From: Lapillicoccus jejuensis
GTDB lineage: Bacteria; Actinomycetota; Actinomycetes; Actinomycetales; Dermatophilaceae
DNA length: 64,000 nt
Reading direction: 5' to 3'
Assembly (NCBI RefSeq): GCF_006715055.1
Contig: NZ_VFMN01000001.1
Span: 2,170,001 to 2,234,000 of the forward strand
Shown here: positions 37,567 to 46,824 of the stretch, piece by piece
How positions within the stretch are numbered: the stretch's first letter is position 1
How the letters are laid out: each line of letters starts with the position of its first letter
Notes under the pieces: generated by a model
Databases searched by the model: none
Seen by the model: only the letters and a program-made list of their open reading frames with translations
What the model was told of the DNA's origin: nothing
Position numbers and translations under genes: made by a program

Positions 37567-37902
37567 ATGGTCCCCCCGCCCGCCCGTCGTCGGCGCGGTC
37601 GCGACGCCGCCCCGACGCCGCCGACGGCGCTGCCGGACCGCACCCGTGAGGTCGCGCCCGCCCCCGAGGTCGACGCCGCGGTGGCCGGGATGCTCGACCT
37701 GGCCCGCTGGGCCAAGGCGCGCCGGCACCGGGGTCGCCTCACCGCGCAGGAGTCCCAGACGGTCGAGCTGGCCCTGCGGCGTCGGACCGGCGCCTTCGCC
37801 GGCGCGGTGAGGCGGATGCTCCAGAGCCCCGTCCGCAGCCGGCCGGGCGCGGTCGCGGCGCCGGCCCCCGTCGAGGACGACACCGCGCAGCGCCGGTCCT
37901 GA
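37567..37902 (+). CDS. small basic protein, unknown
   Basis: A 111-residue protein, rich in Arg, Ala and Pro at both ends, with a central helical part (VDAAVAGMLDLARWAKARRHRGRLTAQESQTVELALRRRTGAFAGAVRRML). No known domain or signal peptide is recognised. The ATG is preceded by GAGACT at 7 nt, the same pattern as the response regulator promoter. The coding assignment is moderate because no family supports it. Confidence 0.55.
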   Translation: MVPPPARRRRGRDAAPTPPTALPDRTREVAPAPEVDAAVAGMLDLARWAKARRHRGRLTAQESQTVELALRRRTGAFAGAVRRMLQSPVRSRPGAVAAPAPVEDDTAQRRS

Positions 37903-38011
37903 TGGCCGGTGCGCCACTGCTACCGCTATGACGCGGTGTTGCTGTCGATGACGACCGGTACCACCCTCACGTCGTGACGTCGGCCCGCTCTCCACGGTGA
38001 CGGGATAGGCG

Positions 38012-38485
38012 CTCCACGTCGCCGACGGGCGACTGTGGCGCTCGGGCGCCGCCTCCTCGCTGCGGGCGGGCTCGATGCACTACGTCCGGGTCCACCCGGG
38101 TCACTGGCGCGACCGGCCGCTGCGGCTCGCCGACCTCGGCGTCGACGCCGTCGACACCCACGTCGCCTGGAACGTGCACCGACCGCGCGAGGACGTGCCG
38201 CCCGACTTCACCGGCTGGGCCGACCTCGAGAGGTTCCTGCGGCTCGCGGCCGACGTGGGCCTCGACGCAGTCGTCCGTCCCGGGCCCTACATCTGCGCCG
38301 AGTGGCCCAACGACGGTCTGCCGGTGTGGCTGACGCGGCGACGGATCCCGTTACGCGGCAGCGACCCCCGGTTCCTGGACCCGGTGCCCACCTAGATCGA
38401 CGAGCTCGTGCCCCGCGTCGCCGCCCTGCAGGCCTCGCGCGGCGGGCCCGTTGTCGCCGTCCAGGTCGAGAACGAGTTCAGCGAT
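38012..38485 (+). pseudogene. remnant of a GH35 beta-galactosidase gene
   Basis: The reading frame from about 38012 gives typical N-terminal GH35 sequence (AGSMHYVRVHPGHWRDRPLR, VDTHVAWNVHRP, AVVRPGPYICAEWPNDGLP). It has no start codon because TAG lies just upstream at 38006-38008. An in-frame TAG interrupts it at 38393-38395, after which homology resumes and reaches the acid/base motif VAVQVENEF before ending abruptly at about 38480. The rest of the roughly 600-residue enzyme is missing. The next sequence is unrelated, so the 3' part was probably lost by insertion or deletion. Confidence 0.8.
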
Positions 38486-38948
38486 CTCCTCGAGGAGGGA
38501 TCGGCGGTGATCGCAGCGGTCTTGGTAAGGATTGGCATGGACGACAACAGGGAGGCGGGTCCGGGCTTCACGGAGTCGGGCTCGGTCGGCCACGGACCTC
38601 GCGACGGTAAATTCTTGGTCAGGAGGAGGGCGGAGGCGCGGCCGACAGAAAGGCACAAGGCCGTCCACCGGGGTGGTTGTCGAGCGCAACGTGTCCGGTT
38701 TTCCCACACCAGAGGGTGCTGGATGGCCGATTCCACCATCGAGCGTGTTCGGTTGGGCGGTTCCCGGGTCGACGTCGAACACCCGGTCGGCCTCGACCTC
38801 GCCTTGACCGCTGGAGGACCCGGTGCCAGCGTGACGCCGCGAGCCCGGCCGAGACGGCCTTCCCCGAGGCGGCGTGCCGCCGCGCACGGGGTCCGGCTCG
38901 GCCCTACCGGAGGCCCAGCAGGGCCGAGCACAGCGAACGGGGACACCG
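38486..38948. other. gene-poor, lower-GC stretch joining the GH35 remnant and the intact GH35
   Basis: These 463 bp contain no convincing gene in any frame. Base composition is visibly less GC-rich, with runs such as GGTAAATTCTTGG and GGTTTTCCCACACC. It begins where GH35 homology breaks off. It may be the scar of a mobile element or a recombination junction, but I recognise no transposase or terminal repeats. Confidence 0.5.
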
Positions 38949-41900
38949 ATGTCTCGACCCACCGCACCCGGGCGACCGCGCCGCCGCGCGCTCCTGTCCG
39001 GGCTCGCCGCCCTCACCACCGTGGCCGCCACGGCTCTCGCCTCGACGGCGACCGCCGGCGCGGCGCCGGCGACCCCGGCCCTGCCCGCCGCGGCCCACGC
39101 CGCCGTACCGGCGGCGCCGTCGGCGGGCGCGCGCACCGTCACCTACGACGGGTACTCGTTCCTCGTCGAGGGGCAGCGCACCTACCTGTGGTCGGGGGAG
39201 GTGCACTACTTCAGGCTGCCGAGCCCCTCGCTGTGGCTCGACATCTTCCAGAAGATGAAGGCCGCCGGGTTCAACGCGACCTCGCTCTACGTCGACTGGG
39301 GCTACCACTCGGCGAAGCAGGGCCAGTACGACTTCACCGGCATCCGCGACGTGGACGCCGTCCTCGACGCGGCCCAGCAGGCGGGCCTCTACGTCATCGC
39401 CCGTCCGGCGCCCTACATCAACGCCGAGGTCGACGGCGGCGGCTACCCCGGCTGGATGTCGACGACGCCCGGCCAGAACCGCTCACCCGACCCGACCTAC
39501 CTCGCCTACGCAGACGAGTGGCAGTCGCAGATCGACGCCATCCTCGCCAGGCGGCAGCTGACGAACGGCGGCGGCCCGGTCATCGCCTACCAGGTCGAGA
39601 ACGAGTACTACAACGGCAGCGCCGCCGGCCGCGCCTACCTGCAGCACATGGAGGACAAGGCCCGCGCGGACGGCATCACCGTGCCCCTCACCGGCAACAA
39701 CAACGGCACCTTCAACTCCGGTGCGGGTGCGCTCGACGTCGACGGTCCCGACTCCTACCCGCAGGGCTTCGACTGCTCGAACCCCACGCGGTGGAACGGC
39801 GTCCCCGACATCTCCTACGACCACCCGGCGGGCAAGCCGCTCTACACGCCGGAGTTCCAGGGCGGCGCCTTCGACCCGTGGGGTGGCCCGGGCTACGACA
39901 AGTGCGCCCAGCTGATCGACGACCAGTTCGCGAACGTGTTCTACAAGAACAACATCGCGGTCGGCGCCACCGCGCAGAGCTTCTACATGCTCTTCGGCGG
40001 CACCAACTGGGGCTGGCTCGGGATGCCGGAGAACTACACGTCGTACGACTACGGAGCAGCCATCCGCGAGACCCGGCAGCTGGACCCGAAGTACGACGAG
40101 GACAAGCTCATCGGCTACCTCACCCAGTCGGTCGCGCCGTTGACCAAGACCGACCCGCTCGCCGTCACGGCCCCGGACGACACCGCCGTCGTCGACACCG
40201 CCCGGATCAACCCCGACACGCGGACGCAGTTCCACGTGCTGCGCCACGCGGACTCGACCTCCACGGCGGTCGACCGGACGCACGTCAGCCTCGACCTGGC
40301 GGCGACCGGCTCGACGTCGTACAGCTACGACGACGCGGACACGACGCACCTGCAGTACACCGGCAGCGCCTGGCAGCACGTGGCGGACCAGAGCTACACC
40401 GGCGGCGACTACCAGCGCACGGAGTCCTTCTCCGACCACGCCGGTGACTCGGTGTCGGTCCCGTTCTCCGGGACGGCGATCCGGTGGATCGCCCCGACCG
40501 CGGCCAACCACGGGCTGGCTGACGTCTACCTCGACGGCGTCAAGCAGACGACCGTCGACGGCTACAGCCCCGGCACCGACTTCCAGAAGGTGCTGTTCCA
40601 GAAGTCCGGTCTCAGCGACGGACCGCACACCCTGAAGATCGTCGTCGACGGCACGCACAGCGACGGCTCGGGGGGCAGCTACGTCTCCGTCGACGCCGTC
40701 GACCTGTCCGTCCCGCCGCCGGCCCTCGTCGTGCCCCAGCAGCCGGGCACCGCCATCACGCTGAACGGGCGCGACTCGCACATCCTCGTCGCCAACGACG
40801 CGTTCGGTGCGCAGCAGCTGCGCTACTCCACGTCGGAGATCATGACGACGGCGACGATCGGCGACCGCGACGTCGCGCTCCTCTACGGCGACCAGGGCAC
40901 CGACGGCGAGACCGTCCTGCACTACGCGAGCCAGCCGACGGTCACCGTCCAGGCGAACGGGACCGCGGGCTCGGTGACGTCGACGTGGGACGCCGCGACC
41001 GGCGACCTGCGGCTGAACTACCGGCACGGCGGCCTCGCCCGGGTGACCGTCTCCGGCGGCGGTGCGGCCCGACCGGTCCTGCTGCTGCTCGCCGACAAGC
41101 CGACGGCCGAGACGTTCTGGCGCCAGGACACCGCGGCCGGGCCGGTGCTCGTGCGCGGCACCCACCTGCTCCGCACGGCGACCACGCTCGGCACGACGCT
41201 CGCCCTCACCGGCGACAACGGCGACGACAACGGGATCGAGGTCTTCGCGTCCGCCGCCTCCGGGTCGTCGGTGACCTGGAACGGCGCCCGGGTGCAGACC
41301 AGGGCGACGACCTCCGGCTCACGGGTCGGCGTCATCTCCGTCCGGCAGCCGGTCACGCTGCCGGCGCTCACCGACTGGAAGCACGCCGAGGAGTCGCCGG
41401 AGTCGGCCCCCGGCTTCGACGACTCGCGCTGGGTCACGGCCGACAAGACGACGTCCAACAGCGTCGACGGCGACCCGACGACCCCGGTGCTCTACGCCGA
41501 CGACTACGGCTTCCACACCGGGAACGTCTGGTACCGCGGTCGGTTCACGGGATCCGCCGGCGCGACCGGGATCACGCTGACGTCGCCCTCCGGTGGGGCC
41601 GCCCAGTCCTTCAGCGTCTGGCTCAACGGGACCTTCCTCGGCAGCTCGAGGACCGGCGCGGGGACCTTCTCCTTCCCCGCCGGCACGCAGAAGGTCGGGG
41701 CGGACAACGTCCTGTCGGTCCTCACGATCGACATGGGCCACGAGGAGGACTACAACTCGACCAACGGCAACAAGTCGGCCCGCGGCCTCACCTCGGCCGC
41801 CCTCGTCGGCTCGCCGCTGTCGAGCATCACCTGGCGGCTGCAGGGCGACCAGGGCGGGGAGGACGTCCCCGACCCGGTCCGCGGGCCGCTGTCGACCGGC

Positions 41901-43136
41901 GGCCTGTACGGCGAGCGCGCCGGCTGGCACCTGCCCGGCTTCCCCGACGCCGGCTGGGCGAGCACCACACTGCCGACGAGCGACACCCGGGCCGGGGTCT
42001 CCTGGTATCGCACGACGACCACCCTGGCCCTGCCCAAGGGCCAGGACACGTCGGTCGGCCTCACCATCGCCGACGACCCCTCGCGGCACTACCGGGCCGA
42101 GCTCTTCGTCAACGGCTGGATGGTCGGCAACTACGTCAACGACCTCGGGCCGCAGCACTCGTTCCCGGTGCCCAACGGCATCCTCGACACCCGCGGCAGG
42201 AACACCATCGCCATCGCCGTGTGGAACCTCGACGGGAGCACCGGCGGTCTCGGGGCGGTGTCGCTGACCAGCTACGGCACCTGGACCTCGCCGTTGCAGG
42301 TGTCGATGAACGACAGCCCCGGCTACGACCGGGCCCGCTACGCGCAGCCCTCGGCCCCCAAGGCGTCCGTCGCGCTGGCGGTGCCCGACGGGGTGACGGC
42401 GGGCTCCACCTTCACGGCGAAGGCCACCGTCTCGGTGCCGACCGGGGCGCCGGCCGCCACCTCGCTGACGCCGCGGCTCGTCGTACCGGCGGGGTGGAGC
42501 GCGAGCGCCCCGAGTCCCGTGGTGGTGGGGCGCGTGGCGCCCGGAGGGTCGGCGACCGTCTCGTGGACGGTGACCGCCCCGGCCACGCTCCCGTCCTCGT
42601 CGGCCCTCTCGGTGACGGTCGGCTACCAGCAGGGCCGCACGGGCGGCATCCTGCGCGACGAGCGCATCGTGCGAGCGCTGCCGGCCCCGCCGGCCGCGGG
42701 GCAGGACGCGGTGTCGTCGCTGCCGTTCCTCTCGACCACCAACGGGTGGGGCCCGGTCGAGCGCGACACGAGCAACGGGGAGAAGGCGGCCGGGGACGGT
42801 CACCCGCTCACCGTCGCCGGAGCCGTCTACGCCAAGGGCCTGGGCACCAACGCCGTGAGCGACGTCACGCTCTACACGGCCGGCCGGTGCACCCGGTTCA
42901 CCGGCTCGGTCGGGGTCGACGACGAGACGGGGGGCGCCGGGACGGTGACCTTCTCCGTGCTCGCCGACGGCAAGGCGGTCTACACGAGCCCGGTGCTCAG
43001 GGGTCACCAGGCCGCGGTGCCCGTCGACGTCGACGTCAGCGGCGCGCAGAGCGTCGACCTCGTCGTCGGCGACGGCGGTGACGGCAACGGCAACGACCAC
43101 GGCGACTGGCTCACCCCCGTCCTCACCTGCGGCTGA
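38949..43136 (+). CDS. large secreted multidomain GH35 beta-galactosidase
   Basis: A 1395-residue secreted enzyme. The ATG at 38949 follows GGGGAC and starts a signal peptide (RPRRRALLSGLAALTTVAATALASTATAGAAP). The GH35 TIM barrel has LWSGEVHYFRLPSPSLWLDIFQKMKAAG-type sequence, the acid/base Glu219 in YQVENEYYNG and the nucleophile Glu302 in YTPEFQGGAFDPWGG. Beta-sandwich domains with jelly-roll features (YRGRFTGS, NDLGPQHSFPVPNGIL) follow. Near residue 1140 a NEW3-like domain precedes a C-terminal NPCBM domain (LPFLSTTNGWGPVERDTSNGE...GLGTNAVSDV), which binds carbohydrate. It should release beta-galactose from plant or microbial polysaccharides outside the cell. Confidence 0.93.
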   Translation: MSRPTAPGRPRRRALLSGLAALTTVAATALASTATAGAAPATPALPAAAHAAVPAAPSAGARTVTYDGYSFLVEGQRTYLWSGEVHYFRLPSPSLWLDIFQKMKAAGFNATSLYVDWGYHSAKQGQYDFTGIRDVDAVLDAAQQAGLYVIARPAPYINAEVDGGGYPGWMSTTPGQNRSPDPTYLAYADEWQSQIDAILARRQLTNGGGPVIAYQVENEYYNGSAAGRAYLQHMEDKARADGITVPLTGNNNGTFNSGAGALDVDGPDSYPQGFDCSNPTRWNGVPDISYDHPAGKPLYTPEFQGGAFDPWGGPGYDKCAQLIDDQFANVFYKNNIAVGATAQSFYMLFGGTNWGWLGMPENYTSYDYGAAIRETRQLDPKYDEDKLIGYLTQSVAPLTKTDPLAVTAPDDTAVVDTARINPDTRTQFHVLRHADSTSTAVDRTHVSLDLAATGSTSYSYDDADTTHLQYTGSAWQHVADQSYTGGDYQRTESFSDHAGDSVSVPFSGTAIRWIAPTAANHGLADVYLDGVKQTTVDGYSPGTDFQKVLFQKSGLSDGPHTLKIVVDGTHSDGSGGSYVSVDAVDLSVPPPALVVPQQPGTAITLNGRDSHILVANDAFGAQQLRYSTSEIMTTATIGDRDVALLYGDQGTDGETVLHYASQPTVTVQANGTAGSVTSTWDAATGDLRLNYRHGGLARVTVSGGGAARPVLLLLADKPTAETFWRQDTAAGPVLVRGTHLLRTATTLGTTLALTGDNGDDNGIEVFASAASGSSVTWNGARVQTRATTSGSRVGVISVRQPVTLPALTDWKHAEESPESAPGFDDSRWVTADKTTSNSVDGDPTTPVLYADDYGFHTGNVWYRGRFTGSAGATGITLTSPSGGAAQSFSVWLNGTFLGSSRTGAGTFSFPAGTQKVGADNVLSVLTIDMGHEEDYNSTNGNKSARGLTSAALVGSPLSSITWRLQGDQGGEDVPDPVRGPLSTGGLYGERAGWHLPGFPDAGWASTTLPTSDTRAGVSWYRTTTTLALPKGQDTSVGLTIADDPSRHYRAELFVNGWMVGNYVNDLGPQHSFPVPNGILDTRGRNTIAIAVWNLDGSTGGLGAVSLTSYGTWTSPLQVSMNDSPGYDRARYAQPSAPKASVALAVPDGVTAGSTFTAKATVSVPTGAPAATSLTPRLVVPAGWSASAPSPVVVGRVAPGGSATVSWTVTAPATLPSSSALSVTVGYQQGRTGGILRDERIVRALPAPPAAGQDAVSSLPFLSTTNGWGPVERDTSNGEKAAGDGHPLTVAGAVYAKGLGTNAVSDVTLYTAGRCTRFTGSVGVDDETGGAGTVTFSVLADGKAVYTSPVLRGHQAAVPVDVDVSGAQSVDLVVGDGGDGNGNDHGDWLTPVLTCG

Positions 43137-43143
43137 CGCCGCC

Positions 43144-43189
43144 TTCCCGCGACCCGCCCACGCTCCTCCCGTGGGCGGGTCGTCGGGAA
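43144..43189 (+). terminator. hairpin terminator after GH35
   Basis: An 18-bp stem with one mismatch: TTCCCGcGACCCGCCCAC (43144-43161) pairs with GTGGGCGGGTCGtCGGGAA (43171-43189) across a 9-nt loop, 8 bp after the stop codon. Confidence 0.85.
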
Positions 43190-43219
43190 TGACGACGCCG
43201 TCGCGGCCGTTCCGTCGCC

Positions 43220-43876
43220 GTGGTGACTCCCGTGAAGGTCGACGTCTGGTCCGACATCGCGTGCCCCTGGTGCTTCATCGGCAAGCGCCGGTTCGAGCAG
43301 GCGGTCGCGCGGTTCGAGGGGGAGGTCGAGGTCGAGTTCCACTCCTTCGAGCTCTCGCCCGACACCCCGGTCGGGTACGCCGGCTCCACCACCGAGTTCC
43401 TCGCGCGGCACAAGGGGATGGCCCCCGCGCAGGTGGAGCAGATGCTGGCGCAGGTCACGGGTATCGCCGAGGGCGAGGGCCTGCACTACGACTTCGACGC
43501 CGTGCGGCACACCAACACCGTGCTCGCGCACCAGGCGCTGCACCACGCCAAGGCTCACGGTCGCCAGGCCGAGCTGAAGGAGCGCCTGCTCGCGGCGTAC
43601 TTCGAGCAGGGCCGTGACCTCGGGCAGGTCGACGTCGTCGTCGAGCTCGGCGCCGAGGTCGGCCTCGACGCGGACGCGCTGCGTCGCGACCTCGAGGCGG
43701 GGACGTACGTCGACGCGGTCCGCGCGGACGAGGCGCAGGCGGCGTCGTACGGGATCAACGGGGTGCCGTTCTACGTCCTCGACGGCCGGTACGGCGTCTC
43801 GGGTGCGCAGTCGCCCGAGACCTTCCTGTCCGCGCTGCAGCAGGTCGAGACCGATCGCGCGGCGGCCCGCGCGTGA
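43220..43876 (+). CDS. DsbA-family oxidoreductase, FrnE-like
   Basis: A 218-residue cytoplasmic thioredoxin-fold protein. VDVWSDIACPWCFIGKRRFEQAV holds the CPWC active site near the N-terminus, and YGINGVPFYVLDGRYGVSGAQSPETFLSAL holds the cis-Pro loop. This is the FrnE/2-hydroxychromene isomerase-like DsbA branch, implicated in disulfide chemistry and oxidative stress. No signal peptide is present. GTG at 43220, 43223 or 43232 are all possible starts. It overlaps the small Cys-containing gene that follows by 4 bp. Confidence 0.92.
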   Translation: MVTPVKVDVWSDIACPWCFIGKRRFEQAVARFEGEVEVEFHSFELSPDTPVGYAGSTTEFLARHKGMAPAQVEQMLAQVTGIAEGEGLHYDFDAVRHTNTVLAHQALHHAKAHGRQAELKERLLAAYFEQGRDLGQVDVVVELGAEVGLDADALRRDLEAGTYVDAVRADEAQAASYGINGVPFYVLDGRYGVSGAQSPETFLSALQQVETDRAAARA

Positions 43877-44025
43877 GCACCCCGTTCGCCATGGTGGGCG
43901 ACCCGGACGCCGGCGTCTGCGTCGACGGGGTCTGCGCCGTGCCGGTCGACGACGGCGCGAGCGACGAGGTCGGGACCGCCGCGTCCCCCGAGGACGAGCG
44001 GTCCCGACCCCACGCCGAGGTCTAG
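43873..44025 (+). CDS. small acidic CxxxxC protein coupled to the DsbA gene
   Basis: A 50-residue frame whose GTG overlaps the DsbA-family stop (GTGA). It contains GVCVDGVCAVP, a C-x4-C pair in an otherwise acidic, Ala/Asp/Glu-rich peptide, and has no membrane helix. The overlap and the two Cys residues suggest a redox partner or metal-binding accessory of the FrnE-like protein. ATG at 43891 is an alternative start. Its stop overlaps the stop of the convergent ABC ATPase gene. Confidence 0.6.
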   Translation: MSTPFAMVGDPDAGVCVDGVCAVPVDDGASDEVGTAASPEDERSRPHAEV

Positions 44026-44831
44026 GCCGACACCGGGGGCGCGGCGACCGAGCCCCGGTCGTCGACCGTCGCCCCGGTGAGCAGGCCGACCAGCTCGGGA
44101 CCGGTGGTGTCGGCGATCCGGCGGTGGGCGACAGCCTTACCGCGTCGCATGACCCACACCTGGTCGGCCAGCGACATGATCTCCTCGAAGTTGTGGCTGA
44201 TGAGGATGACGGTGATGCCCTGCTCCCGCAGCCGGCGCACGAGCTGGTGCACCTCGGCGCTCTCGTTGACGCCGAGGGCGGCCGTGGGTTCGTCGAGGAT
44301 CACCACCGAGGCTCCCCACGCGACGGCGCGGCAGATGGCGACGGCCTGGCGCTGGCCGCCCGACATCCAGCGGACGATGCCGTCGACGGGGATGCGGTGG
44401 CCGGCGCCCATCTCGTCGAGCATCTCCCGGGCCCGCACCCGCATGCGCCCCTTGTCGAGCAGGCGTCCCAGCAGGGGACTGCGGATCGGTTCCCGGGACA
44501 GGAACAGGTTCTCGGCCACGGTGAGGTCGTCGACGAGCCCGAGGTCCTGGTAGACCGTCTCGATCCCCAGCTCCCGGGCGACCCGTGGGCTGGTGACCTG
44601 GACCACGGTGCCGTCCACCTCGATCACCCCCTCGTCAGCGACGTGCAGCCCGGCGAGGGTCTTGATGAGGGTGCTCTTGCCGGCGCCGTTGTCGCCGATG
44701 AGGGCGGTGATCTCGCCCCGGGGGAACGTCACGCTGACGTCCTGCAGCGCGTGCACCCCGCCGAATCGCTTGACCAGGCCACGGGTCTCGATGGCCGGTG
44801 GGGTCGTGGTGCTGGTGGTCGCCGTGCTCAT
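44022..44831 (-). CDS. sugar ABC transporter ATP-binding protein (FrcA-like, single domain)
   Basis: A 269-residue ATPase with one nucleotide-binding domain, like FrcA and unlike the two-domain RbsA/MglA. Walker A is GDNGAGKST, the signature is MSGGQRQAVAICRAV, Walker B is VVILDEPTAALG, and the His switch is ILISHNFEEIM. The ATG overlaps the kinase stop by 4 bp. It is the last gene of the five-gene operon running from 48955. Confidence 0.93.
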   Translation of the reverse strand: MSTATTSTTTPPAIETRGLVKRFGGVHALQDVSVTFPRGEITALIGDNGAGKSTLIKTLAGLHVADEGVIEVDGTVVQVTSPRVARELGIETVYQDLGLVDDLTVAENLFLSREPIRSPLLGRLLDKGRMRVRAREMLDEMGAGHRIPVDGIVRWMSGGQRQAVAICRAVAWGASVVILDEPTAALGVNESAEVHQLVRRLREQGITVILISHNFEEIMSLADQVWVMRRGKAVAHRRIADTTGPELVGLLTGATVDDRGSVAAPPVSA

Positions 44832-45859
44832 CTCGCCATCCTCCGGGTGCGGGCGGGGACCAGGACCGAGCGGTCCTGGACCATCTCGTTCAGGTGCGGC
44901 GCGTCGCCGCGGTTGAGCCACGACTGGCGACGGCTGCAGGCGAGGGCGCCGGCGGCGCCGGCCGGAGCCAGGCAGTCGAGGAAGGGGATCCCCTGCGCGA
45001 GCCGGGAGACGAGCATCGCCAGGAAGGAGTCGCCCGCGCCGACGGCGTTGACCACCGGCACCTCGAAGGCGCGGTACTGGCGGACCTCGCCCATCCTCGA
45101 CATCCCCCACAGACCCCGGTCGCCCAGGGTGATGACGACGTCTCGGGGGCCGCCGTCGCACTTGCGCAGCAGGTCGGCCATCGCCCACAGACGACCGGTG
45201 AGGGGCTCGTCCGGTCCGGCCACCTGCAGCCAGAGAGCGGTGGCCTCGGCCTCGTTGACCACGAGGACGTCGGTGTGCGGCAGGACCTCCCGGGAGCCGG
45301 CCGTGACGGGCGAGAAGTTGACCACGACCTGCGCGCCGGAGGCTCGGAAGCGTCGGGCCGCCTCGGTCGCCGTGGCCAGGGGGACCTCGAACTGCAGGAC
45401 GGCGTGGGAGAACGTCGGTCCCTCCTCGAGGGCGGCTGCGACGTCGACCGCGTCCACCTTGTCGTTCGCGCCGGGGACGACGCAGGTGTCGTAGTCGCGG
45501 TGCGTGTTGACCCGCACGTGCCCCACCCCGGTGCCCGCCGCGGGGTCCGTGCGGACGAAGTCCTGGTTGACCCGTCCGGAGGTGAGGGCCCGCAGGATGA
45601 AGTGGCCGAACATGTCGTTGCCGACCCGACCGACGAGGTACGACGGCAGCCCGGTCGCCGCGATGCTCATGGCGACGTTGAGGCCCTTGCCCCCGGCGCC
45701 CAGCTCGAACCGGTCGCCGACGTTGTAGGCGCCGGGGATCGCGGCCCCCGACTCGTAGGCGATGAGGTCGGCGTTGAGGCTGCCGACGACGCAGACCGCC
45801 GGGGCGTCGCGCGGGGTGAAGTCGATGAGGGGGACGACGGTGTCGGCGCGGGTCGTCAC
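44828..45859 (-). CDS. PfkB-family carbohydrate kinase
   Basis: A 343-residue ribokinase-like enzyme. CVVGSLNADLIAYESGAAIPG is the N-terminal motif, FELGAGGKGLNVAMSIAATG the sugar-binding glycine motif, and VNAVGAGDSFLAMLVSRLAQG the second PfkB signature with the catalytic Asp. It should phosphorylate the imported sugar or its isomer with ATP. The GTG at 45859 overlaps the isomerase stop by 4 bp. Confidence 0.93.
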   Translation of the reverse strand: MTTRADTVVPLIDFTPRDAPAVCVVGSLNADLIAYESGAAIPGAYNVGDRFELGAGGKGLNVAMSIAATGLPSYLVGRVGNDMFGHFILRALTSGRVNQDFVRTDPAAGTGVGHVRVNTHRDYDTCVVPGANDKVDAVDVAAALEEGPTFSHAVLQFEVPLATATEAARRFRASGAQVVVNFSPVTAGSREVLPHTDVLVVNEAEATALWLQVAGPDEPLTGRLWAMADLLRKCDGGPRDVVITLGDRGLWGMSRMGEVRQYRAFEVPVVNAVGAGDSFLAMLVSRLAQGIPFLDCLAPAGAAGALACSRRQSWLNRGDAPHLNEMVQDRSVLVPARTRRMAR

Positions 45860-46824
45860 GACCGCACCAGCGCTTCCCACCACACGGCACCCCCGGACAG
45901 GGCGTCGGGGTCGGGGAGCCGGCCGCCCTCGACGAGCGAACCGGCGATCTGGAGCAGCTGCTTGGTCCGCGCGATGTTCGTGGCGCACTCGCGCACCGGG
46001 TCCTCCCGGATCGGGTCGGTGTCGAAGTAGAAGGTGCCGGTGTACCCGTCCCGCAGCAGGTAGAAGAACGTCTCGAGGGTCTGCACCAGGTCGACCGATC
46101 CCGTCACGAGACCGTCGTCCGCCGCTCCCCAGCCGTCGTTGAGCTGGAGGCCGCGCAGCCGGCCCTGGGCCAGGCACAGGGCGACCGACTGGGCCGGGTT
46201 CTCCCGCGCCATGAAGAGGTGCGCGAGGTCCAGCGTCACCGCGAGGTTGTCGCGCCCGGCCTCGGCGACGAGGGCCAGGACGCTGCCCGTCCCGGCCAGC
46301 AGGGTGCGCGCCCGGGGCTCGGCGGGCTTGAACTCGATGCTCACCGTGACGTCGGGGCAGTGGTCGGCCACCGCGCGGTAGCCCTCGACCGCCTGCTGCC
46401 AGGCGCTGCGGTAGTCCATCTGGAACGGGTACTCGTACCCGTCATGGGCCGGCCACAGGACGACGTGGTCGCAGCCCATCTCGCGGGCCACGTCGACGGC
46501 CTCCGTCGCGGTCCGTACGGCGTCCTCGCGGACCGACTTCGCCGGGTGGGTGAAGCCGCCGTCGGCGAAGTGCGGGGCGGGCCAGCGGACCTGGATGCCG
46601 GTGTTGGTCAGACCGGCCTCCTCGATGGCCCCGCCGAGCTCGGACGGGGTGGTGTCGACGAAGTGCTCCGGGTAGTTGACCTCGAGCGCCGTCAGGCCCT
46701 CGACGGTGCCGGCGGTGGCCACCAGGTCCAGCGTCGACGGGCGTTCACGCGGGTGGGCGAGACCTCCGCCCAGAGCGAAGGAGTTGAGCCGGGTCGCGAA
46801 GTGCGGCTGGGCGGTGGATGTCAT
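45856..46824 (-). CDS. sugar phosphate isomerase/epimerase (AP endonuclease family 2 fold)
   Basis: A 322-residue TIM-barrel protein of the xylose-isomerase-like superfamily. Landmarks are TALEVNYPEHF, AREMGCDHVVLWPAHDGYEYPFQMDY, VTVSIEFKPAEPR with a metal-ligand Glu, LAVTLDLAHLFMA, and GTFYFDTDPIREDP. It probably interconverts the imported sugar before phosphorylation by the neighbouring kinase. The exact sugar is unknown. The ATG overlaps the permease stop by 4 bp. Confidence 0.9.
   Translation of the reverse strand: MTSTAQPHFATRLNSFALGGGLAHPRERPSTLDLVATAGTVEGLTALEVNYPEHFVDTTPSELGGAIEEAGLTNTGIQVRWPAPHFADGGFTHPAKSVREDAVRTATEAVDVAREMGCDHVVLWPAHDGYEYPFQMDYRSAWQQAVEGYRAVADHCPDVTVSIEFKPAEPRARTLLAGTGSVLALVAEAGRDNLAVTLDLAHLFMARENPAQSVALCLAQGRLRGLQLNDGWGAADDGLVTGSVDLVQTLETFFYLLRDGYTGTFYFDTDPIREDPVRECATNIARTKQLLQIAGSLVEGGRLPDPDALSGGAVWWEALVRS

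Noticed and set aside
38486-38948. Degenerate insertion-sequence fragment on the minus strand.
   Set aside because: One minus-strand frame faintly recalls the start of some transposases, but there is no DDE motif, helix-turn-helix or terminal repeat, so it is not called.
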